A stretch of DNA of 64,000 nucleotides, from assembly GCA_947445115.1 (NCBI GenBank), contig CANFCG010000004.1, positions 47,642 through 111,641 on the forward strand, written 5' to 3'. The notes beneath the pieces were generated by a model. It was not told the DNA's origin, made no database searches, and worked only from the letters and a program-made list of their open reading frames with translations. Source of the stretch: Comamonadaceae bacterium (lineage in GTDB: Bacteria > Pseudomonadota > Gammaproteobacteria > Burkholderiales > Burkholderiaceae_C). The position numbers and the translations under genes were made by a program. Each line of letters begins with the position of its first letter. The first letter of the stretch is position 1. Shown piece by piece: positions 18,584 to 27,584 of the stretch.

Positions 18584-19708
18584 ATGAACTCAAACAACGA
18601 CGCCATTCAGCACATCAAAGTCTCGTCCTGCTACCTCCCGCTGGCAAACCCCATTAGCGACGCCAAGGTGCTGACGGGCAGACAAAAACCTATGACGGAA
18701 ATCGCCATGTTATTTGTCGAGATTCAAACTGCAGACGGACACGAGGGACTGGGCTTTAGTTACTCTAAACGCGCAGGCGGACCAGGGCAATTTGCCCATG
18801 CCCGCGAGATTGCACCATCATTGATTGGCGAAAACCCAAACGACATCGCCAAGCTGTGGGATAAGCTGTGCTGGGCTGGCGCATCGGTTGGACGTAGCGG
18901 TCTTTCTACGCAAGCCATTGGCGCGTTTGACGTGGCACTGTGGGATTTAAAAGCCAAGCGGGCAAACTTGTCGCTGGCTAAATTGCTTGGCAGTTATCGT
19001 GACTCTGTGCGCTGCTACAACACGTCGGGCGGGTTTTTGCACACACCGCTGGATCAACTCATCGTCAACGCCAAAGCCTCCATTGCCCGTGGCATAGGTG
19101 GCATCAAGCTTAAGGTGGGACAGCCCGACACGGCAAAAGACATTGAGCGCGTGAGCGCTGTGCGCGAGGCTTTGGGTGCGCACGTGCCCATCATGGTGGA
19201 CGCGAACCAGCAGTGGGATAGACCCACGGCGCAGCGCATGTGCCGTGCCTTTGAGCCATTCAATTTGATTTGGATTGAAGAGCCGCTGGATGCCTATGAC
19301 TATGAGGGTCACGCTGCGCTTGCCGTTCAATTTGACACGCCGATTGCCACGGGCGAAATGCTGACAAGCGCGAGGGAACACTTCGATTTAATTAGTCACA
19401 AATCCTGCGACTACTTGATGCCAGATGCCCCGCGCGTCGGCGGTATCACGCCTTATCTCAAAGTCGCTGCGCAAGCTGAGCACGCTGGCGTGATGCTGGC
19501 ACCGCACTTTGCGATGGAGCTGCATATCCACTTAGCCGCTGCGTACCCGACCGAGCCGTGGGTCGAGCATTTCGAATGGCTAGAGCCGCTGTTCAATGAG
19601 CGGTTAGAAGTGAAGGATGGTCGCATGATTGTGCCGACGCGCCTTGGGCTTGGCGTGAGTTTGTCAGAGCAAGCACGTGGCTGGACGCGTGAGTCGGTAA
19701 CGTTTTAG
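18584..19708 (+). CDS. Enolase-superfamily galactarate/L-talarate dehydratase (TalrD/GalrD type)
   Basis: 374-residue mandelate-racemase-subgroup enzyme. The string PISDAKVLTGRQKPMTE near residue 25, YSKRAGGPGQFAHA, NTSGGFLHTPLDQ and the catalytic KLKVGQP lysines near residue 180, VDANQQWDR, EEPLDAYDYEGH and LAPHFAMELHIHL with the catalytic His follow the characterised L-talarate/galactarate dehydratases closely. It would dehydrate galactarate, like GarD next to it, or the epimer L-talarate. Having both unrelated enzymes side by side suggests either different substrates or redundancy. The gene follows garD by 8 nt and its stop is followed by the riboswitch region. Confidence 0.88.
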   Translation: MNSNNDAIQHIKVSSCYLPLANPISDAKVLTGRQKPMTEIAMLFVEIQTADGHEGLGFSYSKRAGGPGQFAHAREIAPSLIGENPNDIAKLWDKLCWAGASVGRSGLSTQAIGAFDVALWDLKAKRANLSLAKLLGSYRDSVRCYNTSGGFLHTPLDQLIVNAKASIARGIGGIKLKVGQPDTAKDIERVSAVREALGAHVPIMVDANQQWDRPTAQRMCRAFEPFNLIWIEEPLDAYDYEGHAALAVQFDTPIATGEMLTSAREHFDLISHKSCDYLMPDAPRVGGITPYLKVAAQAEHAGVMLAPHFAMELHIHLAAAYPTEPWVEHFEWLEPLFNERLEVKDGRMIVPTRLGLGVSLSEQARGWTRESVTF

Positions 19709-19759
19709 TTTTATTGCACGATAGTGCAGTGCGGGCTGCTGCGGCGGTTAAGATCGCCA

Positions 19760-19985
19760 ACTTGCAGGAGAGAACAGTCGCTTCATTTAAGGCGCAGACT
19801 GTCACCGAAGGCGCAATCTCTTATAAACGCTCAGGTCCATGTACTGCTTGCTATTGATATGCCGTCTGGAGAGCCGCCCTGCATTCACATTGCTGAATGA
19901 ATTGGGCGCACCGAAGGAGCAAGGCGCTTGAACCTTTCAAGCGCTGAATCTCTCAGGTACCAAGGACAGTAAGAGCGGCTCCAAG
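19760..19985 (+). promoter_or_regulatory. Tandem glycine riboswitch (two aptamers)
   Basis: Two consecutive glycine aptamers in the leader of dadA. Aptamer I has GGAGAG at 19767, CACCGAAGGCGCAA at 19804 and a weaker GCTCAGGTCC at 19829. Aptamer II has CTGGAGAG at 19866, CACCGAAGGAGCAA at 19910, and CTCTCAGGTACCAAGGACAG from 19950, with the outer stem GCCGTCT at 19861 pairing AGAGCGGC near 19972. These are the conserved elements of the cooperative glycine riboswitch. The leader ends with GCCGGAG just before the dadA start. Whether it turns translation or transcription on cannot be read with certainty; there is no poly-U terminator, so effect on the ribosome site is more likely. Confidence 0.93.
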
Positions 19986-20007
19986 GCTTCAGTGCCGGAG
20001 TATCTCT

Positions 20008-21267
20008 ATGAAAGTCATTGTTCTAGGCGCAGGCCTGCTGGGCGTTACGTCCGCTTATTTCTTACGCGAGCAAGGTCACGATGTGGTCGTGATCGACCGC
20101 CAAGCCAGTCCCGCTGCCGAAACCAGCTTTGCCAACGGTGGGCAAATTTCGGTCAGTCATGCCGAGCCTTGGGCCAACCCCAGCGCACCGCTCAAAATGC
20201 TGCAGTGGCTGGGAAAAGAGGATGCGCCGCTGCTGTTTCGCTTGCGTGCTGATGCGCGGCAATGGCTGTGGGGCTTACAATTTTTGCGCCAATGCACACC
20301 TGCTAAAACCCGCTACAACATCGAGCAAATCGTGCGCCTTGGTACGTACAGCCGCGACACCTTGCAAGCTTTGCGCTCCAGCATTGGCCTGCATTACGAC
20401 GAGCGCACAGAGGGGATCTTGCACTTCTATACCAACCAAAAAGAGTTTGAATCGGCTGAAGGCCCTGCTGCTCAAATGCGCGAACTGGGTTGTGATCGCC
20501 GTGTGATTAGCGCGGACGAAGCGGTAAGGCTTGAGCCAGCGCTGGCGCACATTCGTCCGCAGTTAGCAGGTGCAACCTACACGGCAGAAGACGAGTCGGG
20601 TGATGCGAATCAATTTGCGCGTGGCTTAGTCGAGCAATGCAAAAAAATGGGCGTTGAATTTTTAATGAGTCACACCATTACAGCGCTGCGCAGCAAGGGC
20701 GGCGTAGGCAGCGAGATTGACCATGTCGAAGCCACCGATAGCGAGGGGCGATTTCAGCGTATTCAAGGCGACGCCTATGTGCTGGCAATGGGAAGTTTGA
20801 GCCCGCTCTATGCCAAGCCACTCGGTATTGATTTGCCCATTTATCCTGCTAAAGGTTACTCAGTCACCATGCCCGTGAAAGACCCCACCTATGCGCATCA
20901 AGTCTCGTTGACCGATGACGAATTCAAGCTGGTTTTTTCGCGCCTAGGCGATAGGCTGCGCATTGCGGGTACGGCTGAATTTAATGGCTATGACCGCGAT
21001 TTAAACCGCGTGCGCTGCGAAGCGATTGTTCGTCGCACCGAAGAGCTTTTCCCTGGCGCGGGCGATGCGACGCAAGCTCAGTTTTGGACAGGTCTGCGTC
21101 CTGCCACACCAAGCAATGTGCCGATTATTGGACGCAGCAAAATCAGCAACTTGTATATGAATACAGGGCACGGTACGCTAGGCTGGACGCATTCGTGCGG
21201 CTCGGGCAAGAGCATTGCACGCATCATTAGCGGGCTCAAGCCAGAAGTAGATTTCGCTTTTACTTAA
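20008..21267 (+). CDS. dadA: D-amino acid dehydrogenase (DadA family)
   Basis: FAD-dependent membrane-associated oxidoreductase of the DAO fold that deaminates D-amino acids to keto acids and passes electrons to the respiratory chain. 419 residues with the FAD site VIVLGAGLLGVTSAYFLREQ at the N-terminus, SFANGGQISVSHAEPWANPS near residue 40, YPAKGYSVTMP and the C-terminal GHGTLGWTHSCGSGKSIA. The start has GGAG 7 nt upstream. A tandem glycine riboswitch precedes it, which suggests glycine (or sarcosine) breakdown as the true task; a D-alanine role is the default family annotation. Confidence 0.9.
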   Translation: MKVIVLGAGLLGVTSAYFLREQGHDVVVIDRQASPAAETSFANGGQISVSHAEPWANPSAPLKMLQWLGKEDAPLLFRLRADARQWLWGLQFLRQCTPAKTRYNIEQIVRLGTYSRDTLQALRSSIGLHYDERTEGILHFYTNQKEFESAEGPAAQMRELGCDRRVISADEAVRLEPALAHIRPQLAGATYTAEDESGDANQFARGLVEQCKKMGVEFLMSHTITALRSKGGVGSEIDHVEATDSEGRFQRIQGDAYVLAMGSLSPLYAKPLGIDLPIYPAKGYSVTMPVKDPTYAHQVSLTDDEFKLVFSRLGDRLRIAGTAEFNGYDRDLNRVRCEAIVRRTEELFPGAGDATQAQFWTGLRPATPSNVPIIGRSKISNLYMNTGHGTLGWTHSCGSGKSIARIISGLKPEVDFAFT

Positions 21268-21274
21268 TTAACCC

Positions 21275-21300
21275 ATCATTCCACGAAGGCGGGAATCCAT
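21275..21300. repeat. Dispersed palindromic repeat, copy 2
   Basis: Plus-strand copy reading ATCATTCCACGAAGGCGGGA then ATCCAT, between dadA and Bug receptor 4. It would end or process the dadA transcript before the next operon, an inference from position and hairpin potential. Confidence 0.7.
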
Positions 21301-21351
21301 GTTTTTCAATTTCGGTTTTTCTTTTCTATTTTTATTTATCAAGGAGCATCT

Positions 21352-22332
21352 ATGAAACTGTCCATCATCCTCAAAACGCTATTCGCTAGCTTGTCGCTTA
21401 TTGCGGCACACGCGGTTTTTGCGCAAACCTTCCCCAGCAAGCCTATCAACATGATCGTCGCGTTCCCTGCAGGCGGCGCATCCGACTTTGTGGCGCGTGT
21501 CGTGTCCAAAGAAATGCAAAGCAATTTAGGGCAACCCATTATTGTGGAAAACGTTGTGGGCGTTGCGGGATCACTCGGCGTGCTTAAAGCCACTAACGCT
21601 ACGCCTGATGGCTATACCCTCATTGCAGGATCGCCACTGGAACTCATCCTCACACCGCTAGGCATGTCGGCTGCCAAAAACAAACCCGAAGATGTGCGCA
21701 TGATTGCTGTTGCAGGTCGTAGCGACATGATGTTGGCGGTGCGTAAAGATTTTCCAGCCACAACGACTGAGCAATTTTTAGCAGCACTCAAAGCTGATCC
21801 CAAGGGTTTGTCGTATGGCTCTACTGGCATTGGTTCGCTCTATCACTTGATGGGCGCGAAGATGATTCAAACGGCGGGCGCCAAAGGTTTGCATGTGCCC
21901 TTTAATGGTCTTGCTCCTGTGCTGCAAGCACTCGGTGGTGGGCAGATCGATTTCGCCTTCCTACCTATCGCAGGCCCAGTTCCTGGCTACGTGGAAGCAG
22001 GTAATGTCAAAGCCGTGTCCGTAGCATCTACGACAGCGTCACCGCGCTTCCCCAAGCTGCCTTTGATCACCGCCGTGCGCGGATTTGAAGACTTCACGTT
22101 TAGCATTTGGGCTGGCATTCAAACGGGCGCGAAAGTCCCTGATAGTGCGGCAGCCGTTCTTCACAAATCAGTCTACGAAGCGCTAGCCAACCCTGATGTG
22201 AAAAAACAATTGGAAGCTTCGGGGTCGTATTTACTGGCTCCCATGAGTCTTGCGCAGTTGAATGCGTTTTATGCCAAAGAGACGGCGATGTATCGCGCGA
22301 TTGCGAAGTCGATTCATTTAGAAGCGCAGTAA
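21352..22332 (+). CDS. Bug-family TTT periplasmic solute receptor (4)
   Basis: 326-residue receptor with a good AAGGAG site and a signal peptide (MKLSIILKTLFASLSLIAAH then AVFAQ). Family marks are FPSKPINMIVAFPAGGASDF, IVENVVGVAGSLGVLKA and LHVPFNGLAPVLQALGG. It is clearly the sister of receptor 5 (27585): both share ADFVAR/SDFVAR, HVPxNG, AFLPxAGPxPG, RGFxDFxFSxWAG, KVPD and a C-terminal TYRAIAK/MYRAIAK. Together they bracket the alkylsulfatase-P450 genes. It is the first gene of that plus-strand run. Confidence 0.9.
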   Translation: MKLSIILKTLFASLSLIAAHAVFAQTFPSKPINMIVAFPAGGASDFVARVVSKEMQSNLGQPIIVENVVGVAGSLGVLKATNATPDGYTLIAGSPLELILTPLGMSAAKNKPEDVRMIAVAGRSDMMLAVRKDFPATTTEQFLAALKADPKGLSYGSTGIGSLYHLMGAKMIQTAGAKGLHVPFNGLAPVLQALGGGQIDFAFLPIAGPVPGYVEAGNVKAVSVASTTASPRFPKLPLITAVRGFEDFTFSIWAGIQTGAKVPDSAAAVLHKSVYEALANPDVKKQLEASGSYLLAPMSLAQLNAFYAKETAMYRAIAKSIHLEAQ

Positions 22333-22386
22333 ATCTAGCGGGTAATCCCCTAAGAAATAGGAGTGTGGGTTTAGGTAGGATGAGGC

Positions 22387-24318
22387 ATGAATACAGCCTA
22401 CGGCTCCACACTCGACTTTCATCGCTTGGTGCAGCAAGAGCTGCCCGCAGAAGATGGGCAGGATTTTGAAGATGCCAAGCGCGGTTTCATTGGCACGATA
22501 GAGTACGCCGAGGTTCTACGTACCAGTGGACCATTGGCGGGACAAGCGATTTGGAGCCACCGTCCTTATGCTTTTTTAAGCGATGAAACACCTGCTCCTA
22601 CGGTTAACCCAAGCCTTTGGCGGCAAGCACGGCTCAATCTGAATCACGGCTTGTTTAAAGTCACTGAGCGCATTTACCAAGTGCGTGGATTTGACATTGC
22701 CAATATCACTTTTATTGAAGGCGACACGGGCTTGCTGGCGCTGGACGCGCTCTCTTGTGCTGATACAGCTGCCGCTGCGCTGGCGCTATACCGCCAGCAC
22801 CGCGACCCCGCGCACAAGCGCCCTTTGCACACATTGATGTACAGCCACAGCCATGGCGATCATTTTGGCGGCGTGCATGGTTTGGTGAGTCAGGCCGATG
22901 TTGATGCTGGCAAAGTTGCCGTCATTGCCCCAGCAGGTTTTATGCATCACGCCGTGGCTGAAAACGTGATTGCGGGTGTGGCTATGGCGCGCCGAGCGCA
23001 GTTTCAATTTGGGCATACGTTGCCCGTAGGGGTGGCCGCGCAAGTTGATTCGGGTTTAGGCAAAAATTTACCCAAGGCGCAGCCCGGCTTAATTGCCCCG
23101 ACGCAAACGATCAACGAGCCGTTTGAGACTCATGTGATTGACGGTGTGGAGATTGAGTTCCAACTCGCTCCCGATAGCGAAGCGCCGTCTGAGATGCATT
23201 TTTTCTTCCCCGGCTTGCGTGCCTTAAACATGGCGGAGAACACCAACCACTTGATGCACAACCTGTGCCCTCTGCGCGGGGCGCAAGTGCGCGATAGCTT
23301 GGCATGGAGTAAGTACCTCAACCATGCGCTACACCATTACGCAGGCCGTGTGGATGTATTGATGGCACAGCACCACTGGCCGACTTGGGGTACTTCAAAC
23401 GTCAAACAATTTTTGAGCGAGCAGCGTGACATGTACCGCGTGATCCACGACCAAACCGTGCGGATGATGAATCATGGATTGAAGCCTGCCGAAATTGCTG
23501 AAGCGCTACGTATGCCTAGCGGTTTGAGCAAGTTGTGGCACGCACGCGGTTATTACGGCAGCTTGTCGCACAACGTGAAAGCGGTGTACCAGCGTTATTT
23601 GAGTTGGTATGACGCGCATCCTGCTAACTTGCACGCATTGCCGCCCGTACCTGCTGCGAAAAAAACGATCGAATACATGGGCGGTATTGAAGCGGTTTTG
23701 GTCAAGGTAAAAATCGATTTGGACAAAGGCGAATACCGCTGGGTGGCCGAGGTTATGAAGCACGCGGTGTATGCACATCCCGAGCACCAAGCGGCGCGTC
23801 TGCTGGCTGCCGAGGCGATGGAGCAAATGGGCTTTCAAGCAGAGTCTGCGACGTGGCGCAATGCGTTTTTATTGGCGGCGCAAGAATACCGAAACGGCAC
23901 GCCAAAGCCGTTCACCCAAGTGCTGGGCGGCACGCTATTACCAGCGGTGAGCAGCGAGCTTTTATTTGACGCATTGGCCGTGCGCTGGAATGCCGTGCGC
24001 GGTAAAGGAATATCGTTTTCAATGATGTGGCATTTCACGGATAGCCGCGAGCACTGGTTGATTGAAATCAACAATGGCGCGATGAATAGCATCCGCGCGG
24101 ATGCCTTGGATGCTGTGCCCGCCGTGGATATCACGCTCAAGCTGGCGCGCTCCGTCTTGCAAGATATCTTGCAACAAAAATTAACCCCTGCCGATGCCGT
24201 GCAGTCTGGGCAATTGGTGCTGTCTGGAGATGCCACACGACTGCGTGTTTTCTTCACCACGTTAGATAAATTTGGGGGTAATTTTCCTGTGGTGGATGCG
24301 GCGGTTTTGCCTGAATAA
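22387..24318 (+). CDS. Alkyl sulfatase (SdsA1/Pisa1-type, metallo-beta-lactamase fold)
   Basis: 643-residue Zn-dependent enzyme that hydrolyses alkyl sulfates to alcohol and sulfate. The catalytic SHSHGDHFGG at residues 153-162 is the HxHxDH motif; further zinc-site strings AENTNHLMHN near residue 281 and AQHHWPTWG near residue 320 match the family. The middle part forms the dimerisation domain and residues 520-640 resemble an SCP2-like domain that binds the alkyl chain (SMMWHFTDSREHW). Unlike secreted members it has no signal peptide, so the substrate must enter the cell. It sits between Bug receptor 4 and the GMC oxidoreductase; a 1-alkanol product could feed directly into the latter. Confidence 0.92.
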   Translation: MNTAYGSTLDFHRLVQQELPAEDGQDFEDAKRGFIGTIEYAEVLRTSGPLAGQAIWSHRPYAFLSDETPAPTVNPSLWRQARLNLNHGLFKVTERIYQVRGFDIANITFIEGDTGLLALDALSCADTAAAALALYRQHRDPAHKRPLHTLMYSHSHGDHFGGVHGLVSQADVDAGKVAVIAPAGFMHHAVAENVIAGVAMARRAQFQFGHTLPVGVAAQVDSGLGKNLPKAQPGLIAPTQTINEPFETHVIDGVEIEFQLAPDSEAPSEMHFFFPGLRALNMAENTNHLMHNLCPLRGAQVRDSLAWSKYLNHALHHYAGRVDVLMAQHHWPTWGTSNVKQFLSEQRDMYRVIHDQTVRMMNHGLKPAEIAEALRMPSGLSKLWHARGYYGSLSHNVKAVYQRYLSWYDAHPANLHALPPVPAAKKTIEYMGGIEAVLVKVKIDLDKGEYRWVAEVMKHAVYAHPEHQAARLLAAEAMEQMGFQAESATWRNAFLLAAQEYRNGTPKPFTQVLGGTLLPAVSSELLFDALAVRWNAVRGKGISFSMMWHFTDSREHWLIEINNGAMNSIRADALDAVPAVDITLKLARSVLQDILQQKLTPADAVQSGQLVLSGDATRLRVFFTTLDKFGGNFPVVDAAVLPE

Positions 24319-24339
24319 TTTTTTTAGTAAAGGATTGCA

Positions 24340-25977
24340 ATGAACAACACTACATTCGACTACATCATCGTGGGCGGTGGCTCTGCAGGCTGCGTCATGG
24401 CTTCGCGCTTATCCGAAGACCCGAGCGTAAGCGTGGCTTTGATTGAAGCGGGCGGCAGCGATGCCAGCAATTGGGTGACGATTCCCATAGGCTTGATTGG
24501 CACTGTTCCCACTAGGCGTATGAATTGGGCGTTAAAAACTGTGCCGCAAGCAGGTTTGAATGGAAGGCGTGGTTACCAACCACGCGGCAAAGTTATGGGC
24601 GGTAGCTCGTCTATTAATGCCATGTGCTACATCCGTGGCAATGCCAGAGATTATGACGAGTGGGCGAGCTTGGGTTGCACGGGTTGGAGTTGGCAAGATG
24701 TGTTGCCGTACTTTAAAAAGAGCGAAGGCAATTTGACAGATGTCTCTGCAAATTGGCACGGTAAAACGGGACCACTCAAAGTCTCCAACCTCAGATCACC
24801 TAGTCTGTTCAATAGCTATTTCTTGAAGGCTGCTCAGGAATTGGGTCACCCGTTGAATCAGGATTTCAACGCCGAGCAGCAAGAAGGCGTTGGCTACTAT
24901 CAGGTCACGCAAGAGCAGGGTGTGCGCTGCAATGCAGCTAGAGCCTACTTGTCGGGGACGGAGTCACGGGCAAATTTGCACATCATAAAAAATGCGACGG
25001 TTGAGCGCGTGATTTTTGAAGGCGCAAGAGCTAGCGGGATTGCATACAGCCAGATTGAGCCCGTGGAAAAATCAAAGCAAGCTCAGCAACAAGGACCATC
25101 GCTGAGGCTACTTGCCAACCGTGAGGTGATTTTGTGCGCTGGCGCGTTTGGCTCACCTGCGCTGCTGCTGCGCTCGGGCGTTGGCCCTGCAGCACATTTG
25201 CAATCACTCGGCATACCTGTTGTGGCGGACAGTGCAAATGTCGGTGAAAACTTGCAAGACCATATTGATTGCCTCATCACGAGGCATTACAACAGCAAGC
25301 ATTTGTTTGGTCCAAGCCTTGGTTTTTTTCTGCGATTTTGGTCAATGTGGCAAGCTTACAAAAAAAGAAAAACAGGCTTGCTCACGAGTAATTTTTCAGA
25401 ATCGGGGGGGTTTATTAAAACAGAGGTGGGATTGGATAAGCCTGATGTACAGCTGCACTTTGTGATTGCGCAGGGGGATGACCACGGACGCAAAAAGCAC
25501 AAGGGTCAAGGCTATGCACTCCATGCTTGCCAGCTTCGTCCTTACGCGCGTGGAACAGTTCGACTTGCTAGCAAAGATGCCAGTGCCGCCGTTTTAATTG
25601 ACCCCAAATATCTAAGCGATTCACGCGATGTGGCCGCCATGATTCGCGCTTACAAGGCTGCACAAGCCATCATGCAATCAAAAGCTTTTGCGTCTGTGCG
25701 GGGTGATCCTATTATTGATGAGCCTTTGGTTGATGATGATGCGGCGATTGAACAGTACCTGCGTAATCGCGCCGACACCATTTATCACCCTGTCGGTACG
25801 TGCCGCATGGGCAGCGATGCAGATTCAGTGGTCGATTTGGAACTACGCGTTCGCGGCGTGCAAGGGCTGCGTGTGGTGGATGCGTCGATCATGCCGACCT
25901 TGATTGGCGGTAACACCAATGCCCCCACCATCATGATTGCTGAACGCGCTGCTGATCTCATTCGTCATCCATCATAA
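24340..25977 (+). CDS. GMC-family FAD-dependent alcohol dehydrogenase
   Basis: 545-residue glucose-methanol-choline oxidoreductase, close to choline dehydrogenase/AlkJ types that oxidise alcohols to aldehydes. Evident are the FAD site [20 protein letters not shown] at residues 5-24, [18 protein letters not shown] near residue 85, the catalytic [10 protein letters not shown] near residue 485 and [18 protein letters not shown] at the C-terminus. A substrate cannot be proved, but the upstream alkylsulfatase makes fatty alcohols likely, and AlkJ-like enzymes often accompany CYP153-type systems. It lies 21 nt after the sulfatase and 13 nt before the ferredoxin gene. Confidence 0.9.
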   Translation: MNNTTFDYIIVGGGSAGCVMASRLSEDPSVSVALIEAGGSDASNWVTIPIGLIGTVPTRRMNWALKTVPQAGLNGRRGYQPRGKVMGGSSSINAMCYIRGNARDYDEWASLGCTGWSWQDVLPYFKKSEGNLTDVSANWHGKTGPLKVSNLRSPSLFNSYFLKAAQELGHPLNQDFNAEQQEGVGYYQVTQEQGVRCNAARAYLSGTESRANLHIIKNATVERVIFEGARASGIAYSQIEPVEKSKQAQQQGPSLRLLANREVILCAGAFGSPALLLRSGVGPAAHLQSLGIPVVADSANVGENLQDHIDCLITRHYNSKHLFGPSLGFFLRFWSMWQAYKKRKTGLLTSNFSESGGFIKTEVGLDKPDVQLHFVIAQGDDHGRKKHKGQGYALHACQLRPYARGTVRLASKDASAAVLIDPKYLSDSRDVAAMIRAYKAAQAIMQSKAFASVRGDPIIDEPLVDDDAAIEQYLRNRADTIYHPVGTCRMGSDADSVVDLELRVRGVQGLRVVDASIMPTLIGGNTNAPTIMIAERAADLIRHPS

Positions 25978-25990
25978 AAAGGAAATTCAA

Positions 25991-26311
25991 ATGCCTCAAG
26001 TGACTTTTATTGCATTTAACGGAACGAAGCACTCCGTGGATGTGCCCGTGGGCATTAATCTCATGCGCGCAGCGACCGATTACGACGTTCCCGGTATTGA
26101 CGGCGACTGCGGCGGCAACTGTGCCTGTGCGACCTGTCATGTGTTTGTGGACGCTGCTTGGACAGCCCGCGCAGGGGCTCGCAATGCCAGAGAGGATGAG
26201 ATGCTTAACTTTGCCTCAGAGCTGCGAGACAACTCACGCCTCGCTTGTCAAATCATCGTGACCGAAGCGCTGGATGGCCTTGTCGTGGCGATGCCCGAAG
26301 CGCAACATTAA
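25991..26311 (+). CDS. 2Fe-2S ferredoxin, adrenodoxin/putidaredoxin type
   Basis: 106-residue ferredoxin starting at the ATG at 25991 (an in-frame upstream ATG would only extend into the end of the GMC gene). The cluster loop DCGGNCACATCHVFVD has the C-x5-C-x2-C spacing of P450-type ferredoxins, with one additional Cys inside the first gap; the fourth ligand is in SRLACQI near residue 91. It is 12 nt upstream of the P450 gene, its likely electron acceptor. No ferredoxin reductase is in the cluster. Confidence 0.94.
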   Translation: MPQVTFIAFNGTKHSVDVPVGINLMRAATDYDVPGIDGDCGGNCACATCHVFVDAAWTARAGARNAREDEMLNFASELRDNSRLACQIIVTEALDGLVVAMPEAQH

Positions 26312-26323
26312 TTGGAGATGACC

Positions 26324-27556
26324 ATGACACTTGATCAAATTAACAGCTTGCCTCTAGATCAACTCAACCCCGCAGATCCGCAGCATTTTATGGATGGAAC
26401 AGAGCTTGCGGTTTTTGATCGCTTACGCCGCGAAGACCCCGTTCATCGCTCGCACAGCCCAGTCCCGGGTATGGACAGTTACTGGTCGGTCACGCGCTAT
26501 GAGGACATCATGCACGTGGACACCAACCCCGCTATTTACTCCTCCGAGCCTGCCATCACGCTGATGGATTTCCCCAAAGGTGACGAGCAGCAGCTCAAAA
26601 TGTTTATCGCAATGGATCCCCCCAAACACGACGAGCAGCGCAAAGCGGTTGCGCCCATTGTTGCCCCGACCAATCTGGTCAATTGGCAAGATTTGATTCG
26701 CGAGCGCACGGGCAAAGTTTTAGATAGCTTGCCGCGCAATGAGACTTTTGATTGGGTCGATAAAGTTTCGATTGAACTGACAACTTACATGCTGGCAACT
26801 TTGTTTGACTTCCCACTTGAGGATCGACGTTTGCTGCCATATTGGTCGGACGTTGCGACTTCGCTCAAGGCGACCAATCCCAATGCCCTAGAGCCCCAAG
26901 AGCGAATGGCAGAGCTTAAAAAGATGTTGGGTTATTTCACCAGACTCTGGAATGAGCGCGTCAATGCACCACCGCGTACCGACCTCATTTCCATGTTGGC
27001 ACACGGTCCTGCGACTCGCAATATGGGACCCATGGAATTTATGGGCAACTTGATACTCTTGATTGTGGGCGGTAACGACACCACGCGCAACTCCATGACC
27101 AGCGGCGTGCTCGCGTTGTCTCAAAACCCAGAAGAGATGGCTAAGCTGCGTGCCAATCCAGCCTTGATTGACAGCATGGTGCCCGAAATTATCAGATGGC
27201 AAACGCCGCTAGCCTATATGCGGCGTACCGCGCTGGTGGATACGGAGCTTGGCGGTAAGCAAATCAAAAAAGGCGAAAAGCTCGCCATGTGGTACATCTC
27301 GGGCAACCGCGATGAAGCGGCGATCCCTGAGCCATATCGCTTCATCATTGACCGCGCACGGCCGCGTCAACATCTGTCATTTGGATTTGGTATTCACCGC
27401 TGCGTGGGTAACCGCTTGGCGGAGTTGCAACTCAAAATTTTGTGGGAAGAAATCTTAAAACGTTTCCCCAAGATTGAAGTGGTGGACGAACCGACGCGGG
27501 TGTTCTCATCTTTTGTTCGTGGCTTTTCGCGTCTCGATGTGCGGCTGCCAAGTTAG
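26324..27556 (+). CDS. Cytochrome P450, CYP153-like hydroxylase
   Basis: 410-residue class I bacterial P450. The start at 26324 has GGAG 6 nt upstream; a TTG further up lacks one. Hallmarks in order are FIAMDPPKHDEQRKAVAPIV (the CYP153 AMDPPKHD string) near residue 95, the I-helix GGNDTTRNSMTSGVLAL near residue 245, EIIRWQTPL near residue 290 (ExxR), RPRQHLSFGFGIHRCVGNRL near residue 350 with the haem Cys. The sequence parallels CYP153 alkane/fatty-acid terminal hydroxylases along the whole length. The adjacent ferredoxin should feed it. The substrate in this operon is unknown; a medium-chain alkyl sulfate or alcohol is a plausible candidate. Confidence 0.93.
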   Translation: MTLDQINSLPLDQLNPADPQHFMDGTELAVFDRLRREDPVHRSHSPVPGMDSYWSVTRYEDIMHVDTNPAIYSSEPAITLMDFPKGDEQQLKMFIAMDPPKHDEQRKAVAPIVAPTNLVNWQDLIRERTGKVLDSLPRNETFDWVDKVSIELTTYMLATLFDFPLEDRRLLPYWSDVATSLKATNPNALEPQERMAELKKMLGYFTRLWNERVNAPPRTDLISMLAHGPATRNMGPMEFMGNLILLIVGGNDTTRNSMTSGVLALSQNPEEMAKLRANPALIDSMVPEIIRWQTPLAYMRRTALVDTELGGKQIKKGEKLAMWYISGNRDEAAIPEPYRFIIDRARPRQHLSFGFGIHRCVGNRLAELQLKILWEEILKRFPKIEVVDEPTRVFSSFVRGFSRLDVRLPS

Positions 27557-27584
27557 TCATCATTATTTTTATTAGGAGAACTCT

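Noticed and set aside
19715..19728. TGCAC-GATA-GTGCA inverted repeat after the TalrD/GalrD stop, similar to an NtrC-like site
   Set aside because: The spacer is 4 bp and no sigma-54 promoter (TGGCAC-TTGC type) is nearby, so a regulatory call would be a guess.
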